DNA of 64,000 nt from Bombiscardovia apis (GCF_033095945.1 NZ_AP026800.1:1860001-1924000); one strand, 5' to 3'; shown: positions 8,298 through 17,578, counted from the stretch's first letter. The notes: generated by a model not told the origin, from the sequence alone. Made by a program: numbers and translations.

Positions 8298-9870
8298 GGC
8301 TAGCAATACCAGCTCCAAGCAGAGCGGTACTGCCACTACGGCTCAAGGTAATTCCGTGCATCGCAACTTGGGTACTAGGCAAATCTCTATGATTGCCCTG
8401 GGCGGTTGCATCGGCACCGGCCTCTTCATGACTTCCGGGTCCACCATCACCAAGGCGGGCCCGGGCGGAGGCCTAGTAGCTTACACGGCAATGGGCATCA
8501 TGGTTTATTTCCTGATGACCTCCCTGGGCGAACTCGCCACCTATATGCCCGTTTCTGGCTCTTTTGCCACCTATTCGGCACGTTTCGTAGACCCAGCCCT
8601 CGGCTTTGCTATGGGCTGGGATTACTGGTTGAACTGGACGATTGCGGGCGCGGTAGACATTTCGACTGCCGCTATTTTGATTCAATATTGGCTCCCCGAT
8701 ACGCCCGGCTGGATATGGAGTCTGCTCGTTTTGGTGATTATTTTCTTCATCAACGCGCTTGCCGTCTCCGCCTTTGGAGAGACCGAATTCTGGCTCTCGC
8801 TTATTAAAGTTGCCACCATTATCGTGTTCGTAGTGGTTGGTCTCGCTATGATTTGCGGCATTATGTTTCACCCGGCTATCGGCCTAAGCAATTTTACTTA
8901 CAAGGATGGGCCGTTCGTGGGCGGGCTGCCGGCGATTATGTCAGTATTTTTGATAGCTGGCTATTCCTTCCAAGGCACCGAGGTGGTGGGCGTGACTGCG
9001 GGCGAGTCCAAAGATCCTGCCAAGGCCGTGCCCAAGGCCATCAACGAAGTATTCTGGCGAATCCTACTCTTCTACATTCTCTCTATCTTCGTAATCGCAG
9101 CCATCATTCCCTACACCTCCCCCAACTTGCTGGGCGCTTCTGATGCAGATGTTGCTATGTCTCCCTTCACGCTCGTATTCCAGCGAGCGGGGATTGCCGG
9201 GGCCGCCAGCGTCATGAACGCGGTAGTACTCACTTCCATCCTCTCCGCAGTCAATACCGGCGCCTATGCCTCCTCGCGCATGCTCTACGCTATGGCCCAA
9301 GACCATTTAGCGCCCAAGTTCCTAGCTCGCACCACTAAACACGGTATTCCTATGCCCGCGCTGATTGCCACCTTGTGTATGGAATTGGCCACTTTTGCCA
9401 CTTCGATTTTTGGGCAATCCTTCTATCTGTGGCTGGTCACTGCTACTGGCCTGACGGGCTTCATAGCTTGGATTGGCATAGCCCTGAGTCACTACCGCTT
9501 CCGCCGTGCCTTCCTGAAGCAAGGCCATAGCTTGAGTGAACTCAAATATCACACCAAGCTCTTCCCGCTCGGACCGCTGCTAGCGCTCGGCTTGTGCCTA
9601 ATTGTGATTGCCGGGCAAGATATTCCCGCCTTCGCCAGCTGGAATTGGCAAGAAATCGGAATGACTTATTTTAGCGTGGTACTCGTTTTGGTCCTCTACT
9701 TGGGCTACAAACTCAAGTATCGGACGAAAATCGTGCATTTAGAAGATATTGATCTTACTACTGGTGCGCTCAACTCTGCTCAATCCGTGCAGCGCATCAG
9801 CCCCGATAGTGCAGATGTCCAGACTGGTACTGCAACCAGCGCTACTGCCAATACCACTACTCACTACTAA
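8266..9870 (+). CDS. LysP-like lysine permease, tandem paralogue
   Basis: This protein of about 534 residues is a near duplicate of the preceding permease over the membrane core (compare VSGSFATYSARFVDPALGFA). It has its own divergent hydrophilic N-terminus and a Ser/Thr-rich tail. The frame is open from 8227, but the ATG at 8266 (MSKQGRT) is preferred because the earlier ATG lies deep inside the upstream gene. Even so it overlaps the upstream gene by 32 bases, and no strong Shine-Dalgarno is seen, so translation is probably coupled. Substrate is most likely lysine or a related cation; paralogue divergence could have changed specificity. Its 3' end overlaps the convergent LacI gene by 14 bases. 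Confidence 0.85.
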   Translation: MSKQGRTKASKASNTSSKQSGTATTAQGNSVHRNLGTRQISMIALGGCIGTGLFMTSGSTITKAGPGGGLVAYTAMGIMVYFLMTSLGELATYMPVSGSFATYSARFVDPALGFAMGWDYWLNWTIAGAVDISTAAILIQYWLPDTPGWIWSLLVLVIIFFINALAVSAFGETEFWLSLIKVATIIVFVVVGLAMICGIMFHPAIGLSNFTYKDGPFVGGLPAIMSVFLIAGYSFQGTEVVGVTAGESKDPAKAVPKAINEVFWRILLFYILSIFVIAAIIPYTSPNLLGASDADVAMSPFTLVFQRAGIAGAASVMNAVVLTSILSAVNTGAYASSRMLYAMAQDHLAPKFLARTTKHGIPMPALIATLCMELATFATSIFGQSFYLWLVTATGLTGFIAWIGIALSHYRFRRAFLKQGHSLSELKYHTKLFPLGPLLALGLCLIVIAGQDIPAFASWNWQEIGMTYFSVVLVLVLYLGYKLKYRTKIVHLEDIDLTTGALNSAQSVQRISPDSADVQTGTATSATANTTTHY

Positions 9871-11008
9871 GCAAGTCCTCTATGCTACCTTCCCAGCGAG
9901 TTGATTCACCCAGTTTGACAGACATAGGAATCAGCTCACTGCCCGGAACACTGCCGGGGCGAGCGCCGTTGAGCCCAGTGCCCTCTTGCCCTGCTTGCCT
10001 TTGAGTCGCATCTGGGGCCCGGTAAACCCTGCCCGGAATGGCCTGAAGAAGCTGGCGGGCTAGGGCGTTAGCAATACCATCGAAGTCTTGCAAGATGCTG
10101 GTGAGCTTCAACCCAGCTAAATCTGATACGTACGAACCGTCGTAAGCGATAATCTGCAAATCACCGGGAATAGCTCTGCCTCTCCGAAACGCCTCTTGCA
10201 CACAGAAAGCCGCCGCCAAATCAGGTGCCACAATCGCGTCTAGATCTGGGTAGCGCTCAAAAGCAAGGTGGGCCGCATTGCGGAACTGCTCCATCTGAGC
10301 CACATTCTCAATTTCGATATAGTCGTAATGAATGCCGGTCTGTTGCAAGCGCTGCTCGAATGCGAGATGGTAGCGAATAGGCGGGAAAGTGGTCTGACCG
10401 GCAATTTGAATATTGCCCAAAGATACGCTGCGGGGGCCGGAAGCAGTCTGGTAGAGTGTGCGCGGTCCGCCGATTTCTACGACGTGGTGGGCACCGGTGT
10501 GTGCAAACAAGCTGGCAGCTAAGTGGCCGCCTTGGGAATGGTCCGAGCCAACTGAGGGGATGGAACCGCCCAAAAAGCGATCGAACGCCACGATTGGTCG
10601 CTCGATGGAAGACCAATAGTCCGCCGGATAGACTGCGTGAGCACCCATAATAATGCCGTCCATTGCCCGCCTGCGGAGCATGTCTACGTATTGGCTCACA
10701 TCTTGGTCTACGTCGGCGGTGGAGCACAGCACGGTGCGCATACCCTGCTCATACAAGGCGCTCTGGAGAGATGCGGTGAGCGTGGCAAAGAAGGGGTGGC
10801 GGATGGTGGGAATGATAACGCCCACTAGGTCGGTCTCGTTGCGTGAGAAGTTCCGGGCCAGCTCGTTGGGTACGTAGTTGAGCCGTTTCATAGCTTGAGA
10901 GACGCGCTCGGCCATTGCAGCAGAGACGTAGCCGTTGCCATTGACCACTAGGGAGACGGTGCTTGTAGAGACACCAGCCTCTCGAGCCACATCGCGCATA
11001 CCTACCAT
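9857..11008 (-). CDS. LacI-family transcriptional regulator
   Basis: This 383-residue protein has an N-terminal LacI helix-turn-helix (MRDVAREAGVSTSTVSLVVN, residues 4-23), the hinge segment RLNYVPNELAR, and a periplasmic-binding-protein-like effector domain. GGGAGGG lies 6 bases before the ATG at 11008; the in-frame ATG at 10999 is less likely. The effector sugar is not identifiable. The C-terminal part holds a low-complexity insertion rich in Gly, Arg and Gln (about residues 325-345). A 12-bp palindrome, TCGAACGTTCGA, sits 50 bp upstream and is a plausible autoregulatory site. No sugar transporter lies beside it; the nearest glycosidase is about 3.5 kb away. Confidence 0.88.
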   Translation of the reverse strand: MVGMRDVAREAGVSTSTVSLVVNGNGYVSAAMAERVSQAMKRLNYVPNELARNFSRNETDLVGVIIPTIRHPFFATLTASLQSALYEQGMRTVLCSTADVDQDVSQYVDMLRRRAMDGIIMGAHAVYPADYWSSIERPIVAFDRFLGGSIPSVGSDHSQGGHLAASLFAHTGAHHVVEIGGPRTLYQTASGPRSVSLGNIQIAGQTTFPPIRYHLAFEQRLQQTGIHYDYIEIENVAQMEQFRNAAHLAFERYPDLDAIVAPDLAAAFCVQEAFRRGRAIPGDLQIIAYDGSYVSDLAGLKLTSILQDFDGIANALARQLLQAIPGRVYRAPDATQRQAGQEGTGLNGARPGSVPGSELIPMSVKLGESTRWEGSIEDLLSSE

Positions 11009-11058
11009 AGGAGCCCTCCCACTTGAGTTCGGACAGGGACCCTTTGGAACTTACTTCA

Positions 11059-11070
11059 TCGAACGTTCGA
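11059..11070. promoter_or_regulatory. Palindromic operator candidate for the LacI regulator
   Basis: TCGAACGTTCGA is a perfect 12-bp palindrome centred on CG, the form typical of LacI-family operators. It lies between the purA stop and the lacI-type gene, about 50 bp upstream of the regulator's start, which suggests autoregulation. Confidence 0.5.
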
Positions 11071-11082
11071 CACCCTGCGCTT

Positions 11083-12384
11083 TTAGTCTACCAGAGAGTG
11101 AATGGAAACGATTTGATCGCGCCCGGCACCTGAGCCGATGGCAGAAATGCGGCAACCCGACATATCTTCCAAACGGTGCACGTAATCTTGAGCTTTCTGG
11201 GGGAACTCCTCGAAAGACTGAGCGCCAGAAATATCTTCGGACCAGCCTGGGAACTCCTGATACACCGGCTGCGCGGAAGCAAACTCGGCTTGATCGGTTG
11301 GCATATCGCTCACCCGAGCCGTAGAGCCGTCTGCCAGCTTCACGTCGTAGCCCACGCACACGGGGATGGTTTCTAAGCCTGAGAGCACGTCGAGCTTGGT
11401 TAGGACGATGTCGGTTAAACCGTTGACCTGCGTGGCATATCGCGAGACCAAGGCATCGAACCAGCCGCAGCGGCGGGGGCGGCCCGTCGTCACACCAAAC
11501 TCGTGGCCTTGCTGGCGCAGCCATTCGCCTGCTTCGTCGTTGAGTTCTGTGGGGAAGGGGCCTTCGCCCACGCGCGTTACATAGGCCTTGGCCACGCCGA
11601 TAACGCGGTCAATCTTGGCTGGGCCCACGCCGGTGCCAGTCGAAGCACCGCCAGCCGTGCAATTGGAGGAGGTTACGAAGGGATAGGTGCCGTGGTCCAC
11701 GTCGAGCATAGTGGCCTGGCCGCCCTCAAAGAGGACCGACTTGCCGTCGTCGAGCGCTTGGTTGAGCAGGAGTGAAGTGTTGGCTACGTATGGGCGAATC
11801 TGCTCGGCAGCTTTCAGCAGGTCATCGACCGTTTCTTCCACGTCGATAGTGGGCAGTTCGTAGACTTTCTCCAGTATCAGATTCTTCTGATGAAGGGAAG
11901 CCTGCACCTTGTCTCGCAAGTGGTCTTCGTTAAAGAGGTCATGGACGCGAATGCCCACACGGTTGACTTTGTCTACATACGTGGGACCAATACCGCGGCC
12001 GGTGGTGCCGATTTTATGGGATCCTAGAAAACGCTCGGAAACCTTGTCAAGTGTGCGATGGAAGGGCGCAATCACGTGTGCCGCCTCGGAAATCTTGAGC
12101 TTGGAGCAGTCTACGCCGCGGGCTTGTAAGCCGTCAATCTCGCTCATGAGAGCTTCGGGATCGACCACCACACCGTTGCCAATAACGGGCGTAATTTGCG
12201 AATGTATAATGCCGGAGGGCAGGAGGTGGAGCGCATAAGTCTGGTCGCCCACCACGACGGTATGGCCTGCGTTATTGCCGCCATTGAAGCGAGCCACGTA
12301 GTCCATCTTGCTACCTATAAGGTCGGTAGCCTTGCCCTTGCCTTCGTCGCCCCACTGTGCGCCAATGATTACGATTCCGGGCAT
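11083..12384 (-). CDS. purA: Adenylosuccinate synthetase
   Basis: PurA catalyses GTP-dependent joining of IMP and aspartate to adenylosuccinate, the first committed step to AMP. The protein has 433 residues, the normal family length. It shows the N-terminal GTP-binding motif [11 protein letters not shown] (residues 8-18), the HTVVVG segment, GTTGRGIGP, and the C-terminal VGYD region. The frame continues upstream to 12438, but GAGGAGG ends 5 bases before the ATG at 12384 (MPGIVIIG), which matches the usual PurA start. The gene is separate from the de novo purine cluster, as is common. Confidence 0.97.
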   Translation of the reverse strand: MPGIVIIGAQWGDEGKGKATDLIGSKMDYVARFNGGNNAGHTVVVGDQTYALHLLPSGIIHSQITPVIGNGVVVDPEALMSEIDGLQARGVDCSKLKISEAAHVIAPFHRTLDKVSERFLGSHKIGTTGRGIGPTYVDKVNRVGIRVHDLFNEDHLRDKVQASLHQKNLILEKVYELPTIDVEETVDDLLKAAEQIRPYVANTSLLLNQALDDGKSVLFEGGQATMLDVDHGTYPFVTSSNCTAGGASTGTGVGPAKIDRVIGVAKAYVTRVGEGPFPTELNDEAGEWLRQQGHEFGVTTGRPRRCGWFDALVSRYATQVNGLTDIVLTKLDVLSGLETIPVCVGYDVKLADGSTARVSDMPTDQAEFASAQPVYQEFPGWSEDISGAQSFEEFPQKAQDYVHRLEDMSGCRISAIGSGAGRDQIVSIHSLVD

Positions 12385-12487
12385 TTGGTCCTCCTCTACG
12401 CTAGGCGGGCCGACGCCACGCGCCGAATCGACCGCCACCAGCAGCCTACCCTAGAGCCTAGAGAGGATTGGGGTATTACCAACATTC

Positions 12488-12516
12488 TTGATTAACGTCC
12501 GAGCAGAGACTATAAT
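12488..12516 (+). promoter_or_regulatory. Strong sigma-70-type promoter
   Basis: TTGATT (12488-12493) and TATAAT (12511-12516) are separated by exactly 17 bases on the plus strand. Both neighbouring genes are on the minus strand, so this promoter serves neither of them. Confidence 0.65.
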
Positions 12517-12522
12517 GGAAAG

Positions 12523-12586
12523 CGGATTGGGGGTTCCCGGTCGGCGGATGGGTTTTCAGCAATGCTGGAACCCATTTTCGCTTTTT
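12523..12586 (+). ncRNA. Candidate small RNA between purA and the DUF3800 gene
   Basis: A consensus promoter at 12488-12516 points rightwards. About 60-65 bases later comes a terminator: ATGGGTTTT (from 12548) pairs with the segment ending at 12575 around an AGC-AAT-GCT inner hairpin, followed by TTTT and then TTTTT (12582-12586). No open reading frame with a start site fits inside. Transcription without this terminator would run antisense into the DUF3800 gene. The predicted product is a stand-alone RNA of about 64 nt; its function is unknown. Confidence 0.5.
12548..12586 (+). terminator. Rho-independent terminator of the candidate small RNA
   Basis: The stem spans 12548-12575 (ATGGG pairing CCCAT at its base, with one bulge). 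It is followed by T-runs at 12575-12578 and 12582-12586 on the plus strand. The complementary strand has no T-run after the stem, so it works rightwards only. Confidence 0.6.
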
Positions 12587-12599
12587 ACAGTTGTTTAGG

Positions 12600-13337
12600 C
12601 TATGAAAAAATCTTCAGCCCAAACCCTTCAATTTCCCCTTCCGGCCCTTTCCTCATTTTCGGCAGCAGCATATCCCAAGCCCTATTGGCCTGTTTGGGAT
12701 AAAGATAATGGTTACCAACAGGCCTAGCAATCATGTCTGCAAACTGCAACCCTATGCTATTGGCCTGTTTGCTAATACAACAGCAATCAAACATGTCTTT
12801 AAAGCCGTCAATAGCAGAATTCGCACGAATAGTTTCCACCGCACTTAAAAGATTGTTATCTTCTTTTTTCCCGCGGCTTTCGAAAATGATTGGAATCTGA
12901 GAGCCTCTTTGCTTTCGGCTCTGCATCTCATAAAACACCCGCTCCATACCAAGCTGAGCTGCAACGTCATACGGGGTACGTTGGCCGGTCCGTAACTTAT
13001 ATACACGCTTATCAAGAAGGGTGCTGGTAATGACATATTCAGCATTAACCATAATCTCATTAAGATCATGGAAAAAATCCCTACACAATTTTGGATTATT
13101 CAGGAAAGCAAAATCGCCTTCTTTTTGTCTCATCTCTCGTTCGTGAAAGATGACTGTATCTTTACCCCAATATTTAAATTTCAGCTGAGTCATCTTGGGC
13201 AATACAAAGTCGCAATAATGTTCCTTATGAAAAATACAAAAAGCTAAGACGAACACAGGGTACGCATCGTCTACCGATTTCAGACTTTGGTCTCCTGATT
13301 CGTCTACAAAAACTATGTAATCCCCAAATTGCGGCAT
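12600..13337 (-). CDS. DUF3800 domain protein
   Basis: This 245-residue soluble protein has the DUF3800 signature: FVDESGDQS near residue 10, with acidic residues D12, E13 and D16, and a C-terminal IGLQFADMIARPV segment. The family has an RNase H-like fold with presumed metal-binding acidic residues and often occurs in mobile or phage-defence neighbourhoods; its biochemical role is not established. AGGAAGG lies about 9 bases before the ATG. It begins 32 bases after the fba stop on the same strand, so it is probably read through from fba. The gene is visibly AT-richer than purA and fba on either side, which suggests acquisition. Confidence 0.8.
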   Translation of the reverse strand: MPQFGDYIVFVDESGDQSLKSVDDAYPVFVLAFCIFHKEHYCDFVLPKMTQLKFKYWGKDTVIFHEREMRQKEGDFAFLNNPKLCRDFFHDLNEIMVNAEYVITSTLLDKRVYKLRTGQRTPYDVAAQLGMERVFYEMQSRKQRGSQIPIIFESRGKKEDNNLLSAVETIRANSAIDGFKDMFDCCCISKQANSIGLQFADMIARPVGNHYLYPKQANRAWDMLLPKMRKGPEGEIEGFGLKIFS

Positions 13338-13369
13338 TAAGTGTTACCTTCCTGTCGGTGCTGGAATGC

Positions 13370-14443
13370 CTAGCGCAGGGCGCGGCCGGCTGAGCCTAGC
13401 TGCTGACAGGCTTCTATTACTCGGGCAGCCATCGAGTTTTCGGCTTCGCGGCCCCAAGTGCGGGGGTCATACTGGCTTTTGTTGCCCACTTCGCCGTCGA
13501 TTTTGAAGACTTTGTCGTAGTTACGGAACATGTGATCGGCCACGCCGCGCGTAAAAGCGTACTGGGTGTCGGTGTCAATATTCATCTTGACTACACCGTT
13601 GCGCACTGCCTGCGCAATTTCGCTGGGCTGGGAGCCGGAGCCGCCGTGGAAGACCAGCAGGAAGGGCTTGTCTTGCGGGGCTTGAGCTGCTGCCCGAGCC
13701 GACGCTGCTGACACTTGGCCTGCACTCACTGCTTGAGCGGTGTTGTCTTGAATCTCACCAAGGAGTTCGGGGCGCAACTTGACCACGCCAGGCTTATAAG
13801 CGCCGTGCACGTTGCCAAAAGTGAAGGCAGCCATATATTTGCCCTGCTCACCCAAGCCCAGTGCTTCCACGACTTTCAGCCCATCTGCAGGGCTGGAGTA
13901 GAGCTTTTCGTTGATTTCAGCAGCCTGGCCATCTTCCTCGCCACCAACCGCACCAATTTCGAGCTCCAAAATCGTGTGGGCCGCCTGAGAATCTGCCAGC
14001 AACTCCCGGGCCGTAGCCAGATTCTGGTCGAGAGGCAGGGTCGAACCATCCCACATGTGCGACTGGAAGAGGGGGGCCTCGCCGTGCTGCACTTGCTCTT
14101 TTTCGTAGGCCAAAAGCGGGCGCACCCACTCGTCTAAGTACTGCGGGGCGCAATGGTCGGTATGGAGAGCAATGGTGATGCCCTTGTACTGCGAGATGAC
14201 TTCCGAGGCGAAGCGCGCGAAAGCGATGGACCCAGCCACGCGGTCCTGCAAGCGATGCCCGGAAAGATAAGCCGCCCCGCCCACAGACACCTGGATAATG
14301 CCGTCTGACTGCGCCTCAGCAAAGCCTTGAAGAGCAGCGTTGAGAGTCTGCGTAGAGGTCACATTGATAGCAGGATAGGCATAGGAGCCGAGCCGCGCAG
14401 CATCAAGCATACGGCCATATTCTTCAGGACTAGCAAGCGTCAT
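13370..14443 (-). CDS. fba: Class II fructose-1,6-bisphosphate aldolase
   Basis: This is a zinc-dependent aldolase interconverting fructose-1,6-bisphosphate with dihydroxyacetone phosphate and glyceraldehyde-3-phosphate. It has 357 residues, typical of the long class II type. Visible motifs are ALHTDHCAP (residues 92-100, catalytic Asp96 and zinc His97), the ELEIGAVGGEEDG segment, NVHGAYKPG with its zinc histidine, and VFHGGSGS for phosphate binding. Bifidobacteria use this step mainly in gluconeogenesis and biosynthesis, because hexoses go through the fructose-6-phosphate shunt. A terminator-like hairpin sits in the leader at 14521-14545. Confidence 0.96.
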   Translation of the reverse strand: MTLASPEEYGRMLDAARLGSYAYPAINVTSTQTLNAALQGFAEAQSDGIIQVSVGGAAYLSGHRLQDRVAGSIAFARFASEVISQYKGITIALHTDHCAPQYLDEWVRPLLAYEKEQVQHGEAPLFQSHMWDGSTLPLDQNLATARELLADSQAAHTILELEIGAVGGEEDGQAAEINEKLYSSPADGLKVVEALGLGEQGKYMAAFTFGNVHGAYKPGVVKLRPELLGEIQDNTAQAVSAGQVSAASARAAAQAPQDKPFLLVFHGGSGSQPSEIAQAVRNGVVKMNIDTDTQYAFTRGVADHMFRNYDKVFKIDGEVGNKSQYDPRTWGREAENSMAARVIEACQQLGSAGRALR

Positions 14444-14931
14444 ACCCCCATTATCCTCGCCGCACTCGATAAGTGGTGAAGAGCAGCCGTGGGGTTAATC
14501 GAGCTGAGAAATATAGAAAACCCGGCGGATGGGGACCGCCGGGCTGAGAGAAAAAGAGAAAAGGACTACAGTTATCAAGTGACCGCCAGACCACCTCGGT
14601 AATCACTCGGTTAGCTTCGCTTCCATCTGTTTGCCAACTAATTATTAGTAAAGCAATCCAACCTCTGTGAAGTGCGAGAGTTAGCTGAGAGTTTTCTGAT
14701 AATTGTGTGAAGATTGTGTAACGAAGAGCCATTAAGGCTTGCTATTCCAGGCCAAAACAAGAGAGTCAAAAACGTCAATTATTGTGGCACAGGCCCTGCC
14801 CAAGGCACCGAAGCTGGCCAATATGCGAAGCAATGGAGAAAACCGCCCAAAAATAATGCTTTCACAAATAGTTGCAAGTAGACTAAAGCGTAGGGACACA
14901 AGATTTTGTATCGGTAACAAGGAGATTGCAC
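14444..14931. other. Intergenic region between divergent fba and dcd
   Basis: This stretch of about 490 bp has no convincing gene. It holds the leader of fba with a strong hairpin (14521-14545) and the dcd leader, which ends in AAGGAG. A frame on the minus strand (14451-14732) lacks a ribosome site and runs through the hairpin, so it is not called. Confidence 0.6.
14517..14545 (-). terminator. Terminator-like hairpin in the fba leader
   Basis: CCCGGCGG (14521-14528) pairs perfectly with CCGCCGGG (14536-14543), around a 7-base loop. On the minus strand the stem is followed by TTTTC. It lies about 75 bp upstream of the fba start on the same strand, so it is either an attenuator in the fba leader or the end of a short separate transcript. 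Confidence 0.5.
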
Positions 14932-15513
14932 ATGCTGCTCAGCGACCACGACATAGTGGCGGCCTACGAGTCGGGGAACATTTCTTTAGATCCATGGACC
15001 CCCGAAATGGTGCAGCCAGCCAGCATCGACGTGCGCCTCGATAAGTTCTTCCGTTTGTTTAACAACCACCAGTACACCTACGTCGATCCTGCCGAAAACC
15101 AAGGCGACTTGACCGAGCAGTTCGAAGTACCCGCCGGTGAGCCATGGATTCTGCACCCGGGCGAGTTTGTACTCGGCTCCACTTGGGAGTACGTCAAGCT
15201 TGGCTCCAGCACCGCAGCCCGCCTCGAAGGCAAGAGCTCGCTAGGCCGACTGGGCATTCTAACCCACTCCACTGCAGGCTTCATCGACCCCGGATTCGAG
15301 GGGCACATTACCTTGGAGCTCTCCAACGTCAGTACTTTGCCGGTCAAGCTCTGGCCCGGCATGAAAATCGGCCAAATGTGCTTCTTCCAGCTCAGCTCAG
15401 CGGCCGAGCATCCGTACGGTTCTCAAGGCACCGGTTCGCACTATCAAGGCCAGCGCGGCCCAACTCCCTCGCGTTCCTACGAGAACTTCTACAGGGCGAA
15501 TATCGAAGATTAA
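14932..15513 (+). CDS. dcd: dCTP deaminase (probably dUMP-forming)
   Basis: This 193-residue trimeric nucleotide deaminase feeds dUMP and dTMP synthesis. It starts MLLSDHDI and has [10 protein letters not shown], the [13 protein letters not shown] motif, and the [13 protein letters not shown] segment followed by ITLELSN, which holds the catalytic Glu. The region around [16 protein letters not shown] reads like the actinobacterial bifunctional dCTP deaminase/dUTPase, so the product may be dUMP directly. AAGGAG ends 7 bases before the ATG at 14932; a TTG six bases earlier is not needed. Confidence 0.95.
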   Translation: MLLSDHDIVAAYESGNISLDPWTPEMVQPASIDVRLDKFFRLFNNHQYTYVDPAENQGDLTEQFEVPAGEPWILHPGEFVLGSTWEYVKLGSSTAARLEGKSSLGRLGILTHSTAGFIDPGFEGHITLELSNVSTLPVKLWPGMKIGQMCFFQLSSAAEHPYGSQGTGSHYQGQRGPTPSRSYENFYRANIED

Positions 15514-15645
15514 AGTCAGAGACCGGCATCGAGCGCAGTAGAATTTGTAGAGAATTCTTTATTTCAGGGTAAAACTCAGCTCCAGCATGCAGAATTGATA
15601 TGTTTAGCCATTTTATGACTAGTATCAAAGCGTCAGGAGCTGTAC

Positions 15646-17532
15646 ATGCCTAGTTCGAGTGCCTCATACAAGGTTGCCAAGCCCAACAGCGACAAGGGCA
15701 GACGCGGCTGGTTTGGGTCGCACAGCAGGCAGGTTAAGCCTAAAAAAGGGCATACACTGCGCAATGTTCTCCTGACAATATTACTTTTGCTCATCGTGAT
15801 TGCTGGGTTGTGTGGTCTTTGCGGCTACAAGTTCTACAAAGACGCCATGGCGGTGAAGTCGCATGAAGAGACTGCCCTAGGCTATGTTAAGGACTTCCAA
15901 GACGAGCAGAAGCTTATGGAAGATCCAGGAGCATTGAATCGCTCTGTTCCTAAAATTCAGGGCGAAACCGATGCAGCTAAGCGCATCGCTCACGGAACGT
16001 TGTGGAACATTGCGTCCAGCTTGCCTGTCTATGGCAACGACGTCAAGACCGTTCAAGGCATGATCGACACCGTTGACAACATGGCTCAAGACACCTTCCC
16101 CACTCTGGCCAAGACCGTTGAACAACTGGCCACCGCCAAGTTCAGCGAAGGTAACGGGCAAATCAACTTGCAACCGATTGAAGATGCGAGCGCCGGTTTC
16201 GCCGCCACGAATACGAGCATGCAAGCAGAACTCAAATCACTCAAGGAACTCCCAACACCGAAAGTCGGCAAAGTTCAAGAGGTATATACACAAGGAGTCA
16301 GCCAGTTCACTGATGTGTCAGAAAAAGTAAGTCAGCTCAATAGCACTATTCAGGTACTCCCCCAGTTCTTGGGCAGCAAGGCTCCCCGTAACTACATCAT
16401 CGTGGCGCAAACGCCCGCAGAAGCACGCTCAAGCGGTGGTCTTATCGGCTCTCTCGGCTCCATGAACGCCACCAACGGCAAGATCAATATTGGAGAGTTT
16501 CATCCGAATACAGAATTCGTCTTCCTCGGAGGAGGGGCGACCAAAGAAGAAGAGAGATTATTCTCTGTACCGCTAAAATTTAGCTTCGATATTCGCGATC
16601 TTTCAGCTTTCCCCGATATTTCTAGGGAGGCTGAGCTCATCAACGATCGTTGGCAGCGCTCTCCCTATGCGGGTCCAGTAGATGGCGTTATGATGATTGA
16701 CCCTGTGTACATTCAAGAAATCATCAAGATTAGTGGCAACGTCAAAACCAGTACAGGCGTTGAACTAACCGGTGAAAACACTGCGCAATTCTTCATGAAC
16801 GACATATACAAGACCGTGCCTGTGTCTATGCAAGACGAAGTATTCGCAGATGTGGCCTCGCAAGCCATGAACAATGCGCTTTCTGATATGAACATCAAGA
16901 AACTGCTGCAAATGGCCAAAATTATGCAGCCTATGGCCGAACAGCGGCATTTGTACACGTACACTTTCCACGAGGAGGAGGCAAAAAACTTCCAAGGCGC
17001 AGGGCTGGCAAAGAATGCTCCCGAAAGCGAGGAAAACCCAGAAATAGGCATATACCTCAACCAGAATAATCCTTCCAAATTAGACTGGTATATACAACGC
17101 AAGACTGATATAACCCGCACCAGCTGCAATCAAGATGGCTCACAAAGCTACCACGTCACTTTCACCATGACGAACACCATTCCAAAAGAAGACTTGTACA
17201 GCGGCAATGCATATATTCTAGGCGGTGTCAATAACGTCAGCTTCCCAGGAACTGCGGTAGAAAGAATGCTATTCTACGGTCCAGCCGGTGGGTCCGTCAC
17301 CAACATTAGCTATACCGGTGACGCATCCACAATGACGAAAGATTCCCTTGACGGCAAGGCTTTGTGGACTAATGTCGCATCAGTAGCACCAGGCAAATCA
17401 GTGACATACGAATATGACCTTACTACCTCACCAAAGGCAAAAGCTGATTTGAAGCTTGACCAAACCCCCATGGGCCGAGAAGATTTAGGTGTAACTTACG
17501 ACTACGACGCTTGCCCAGTTCAGCAGAAGTAA
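15646..17532 (+). CDS. DUF4012 membrane-anchored protein
   Basis: This 628-residue protein has a basic N-terminal tail, one membrane helix at about residues 41-63, and a large extracellular part with the DUF4012 pattern (IIVAQTPAEARSSGGLIGS near residue 250). The family is found in actinobacteria close to polysaccharide or cell-envelope loci; its activity is unknown. AGGAG precedes the ATG by about 7 bases. It sits at the left border of the polysaccharide locus, converging on the GT2 gene with about 45 bp between the stops. A role in surface polymer display or attachment is a guess from position. Confidence 0.85.
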   Translation: MPSSSASYKVAKPNSDKGRRGWFGSHSRQVKPKKGHTLRNVLLTILLLLIVIAGLCGLCGYKFYKDAMAVKSHEETALGYVKDFQDEQKLMEDPGALNRSVPKIQGETDAAKRIAHGTLWNIASSLPVYGNDVKTVQGMIDTVDNMAQDTFPTLAKTVEQLATAKFSEGNGQINLQPIEDASAGFAATNTSMQAELKSLKELPTPKVGKVQEVYTQGVSQFTDVSEKVSQLNSTIQVLPQFLGSKAPRNYIIVAQTPAEARSSGGLIGSLGSMNATNGKINIGEFHPNTEFVFLGGGATKEEERLFSVPLKFSFDIRDLSAFPDISREAELINDRWQRSPYAGPVDGVMMIDPVYIQEIIKISGNVKTSTGVELTGENTAQFFMNDIYKTVPVSMQDEVFADVASQAMNNALSDMNIKKLLQMAKIMQPMAEQRHLYTYTFHEEEAKNFQGAGLAKNAPESEENPEIGIYLNQNNPSKLDWYIQRKTDITRTSCNQDGSQSYHVTFTMTNTIPKEDLYSGNAYILGGVNNVSFPGTAVERMLFYGPAGGSVTNISYTGDASTMTKDSLDGKALWTNVASVAPGKSVTYEYDLTTSPKAKADLKLDQTPMGREDLGVTYDYDACPVQQK

Positions 17533-17578
17533 GTAGTCCGCAAGATACTGGAGTTCGGTGTAGCATTATAATTTTTAT

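Noticed and set aside
14451..14732. Minus-strand frame of 93 codons upstream of fba
   Set aside because: No ribosome site, no recognisable protein features, and it runs through a strong terminator-like hairpin.
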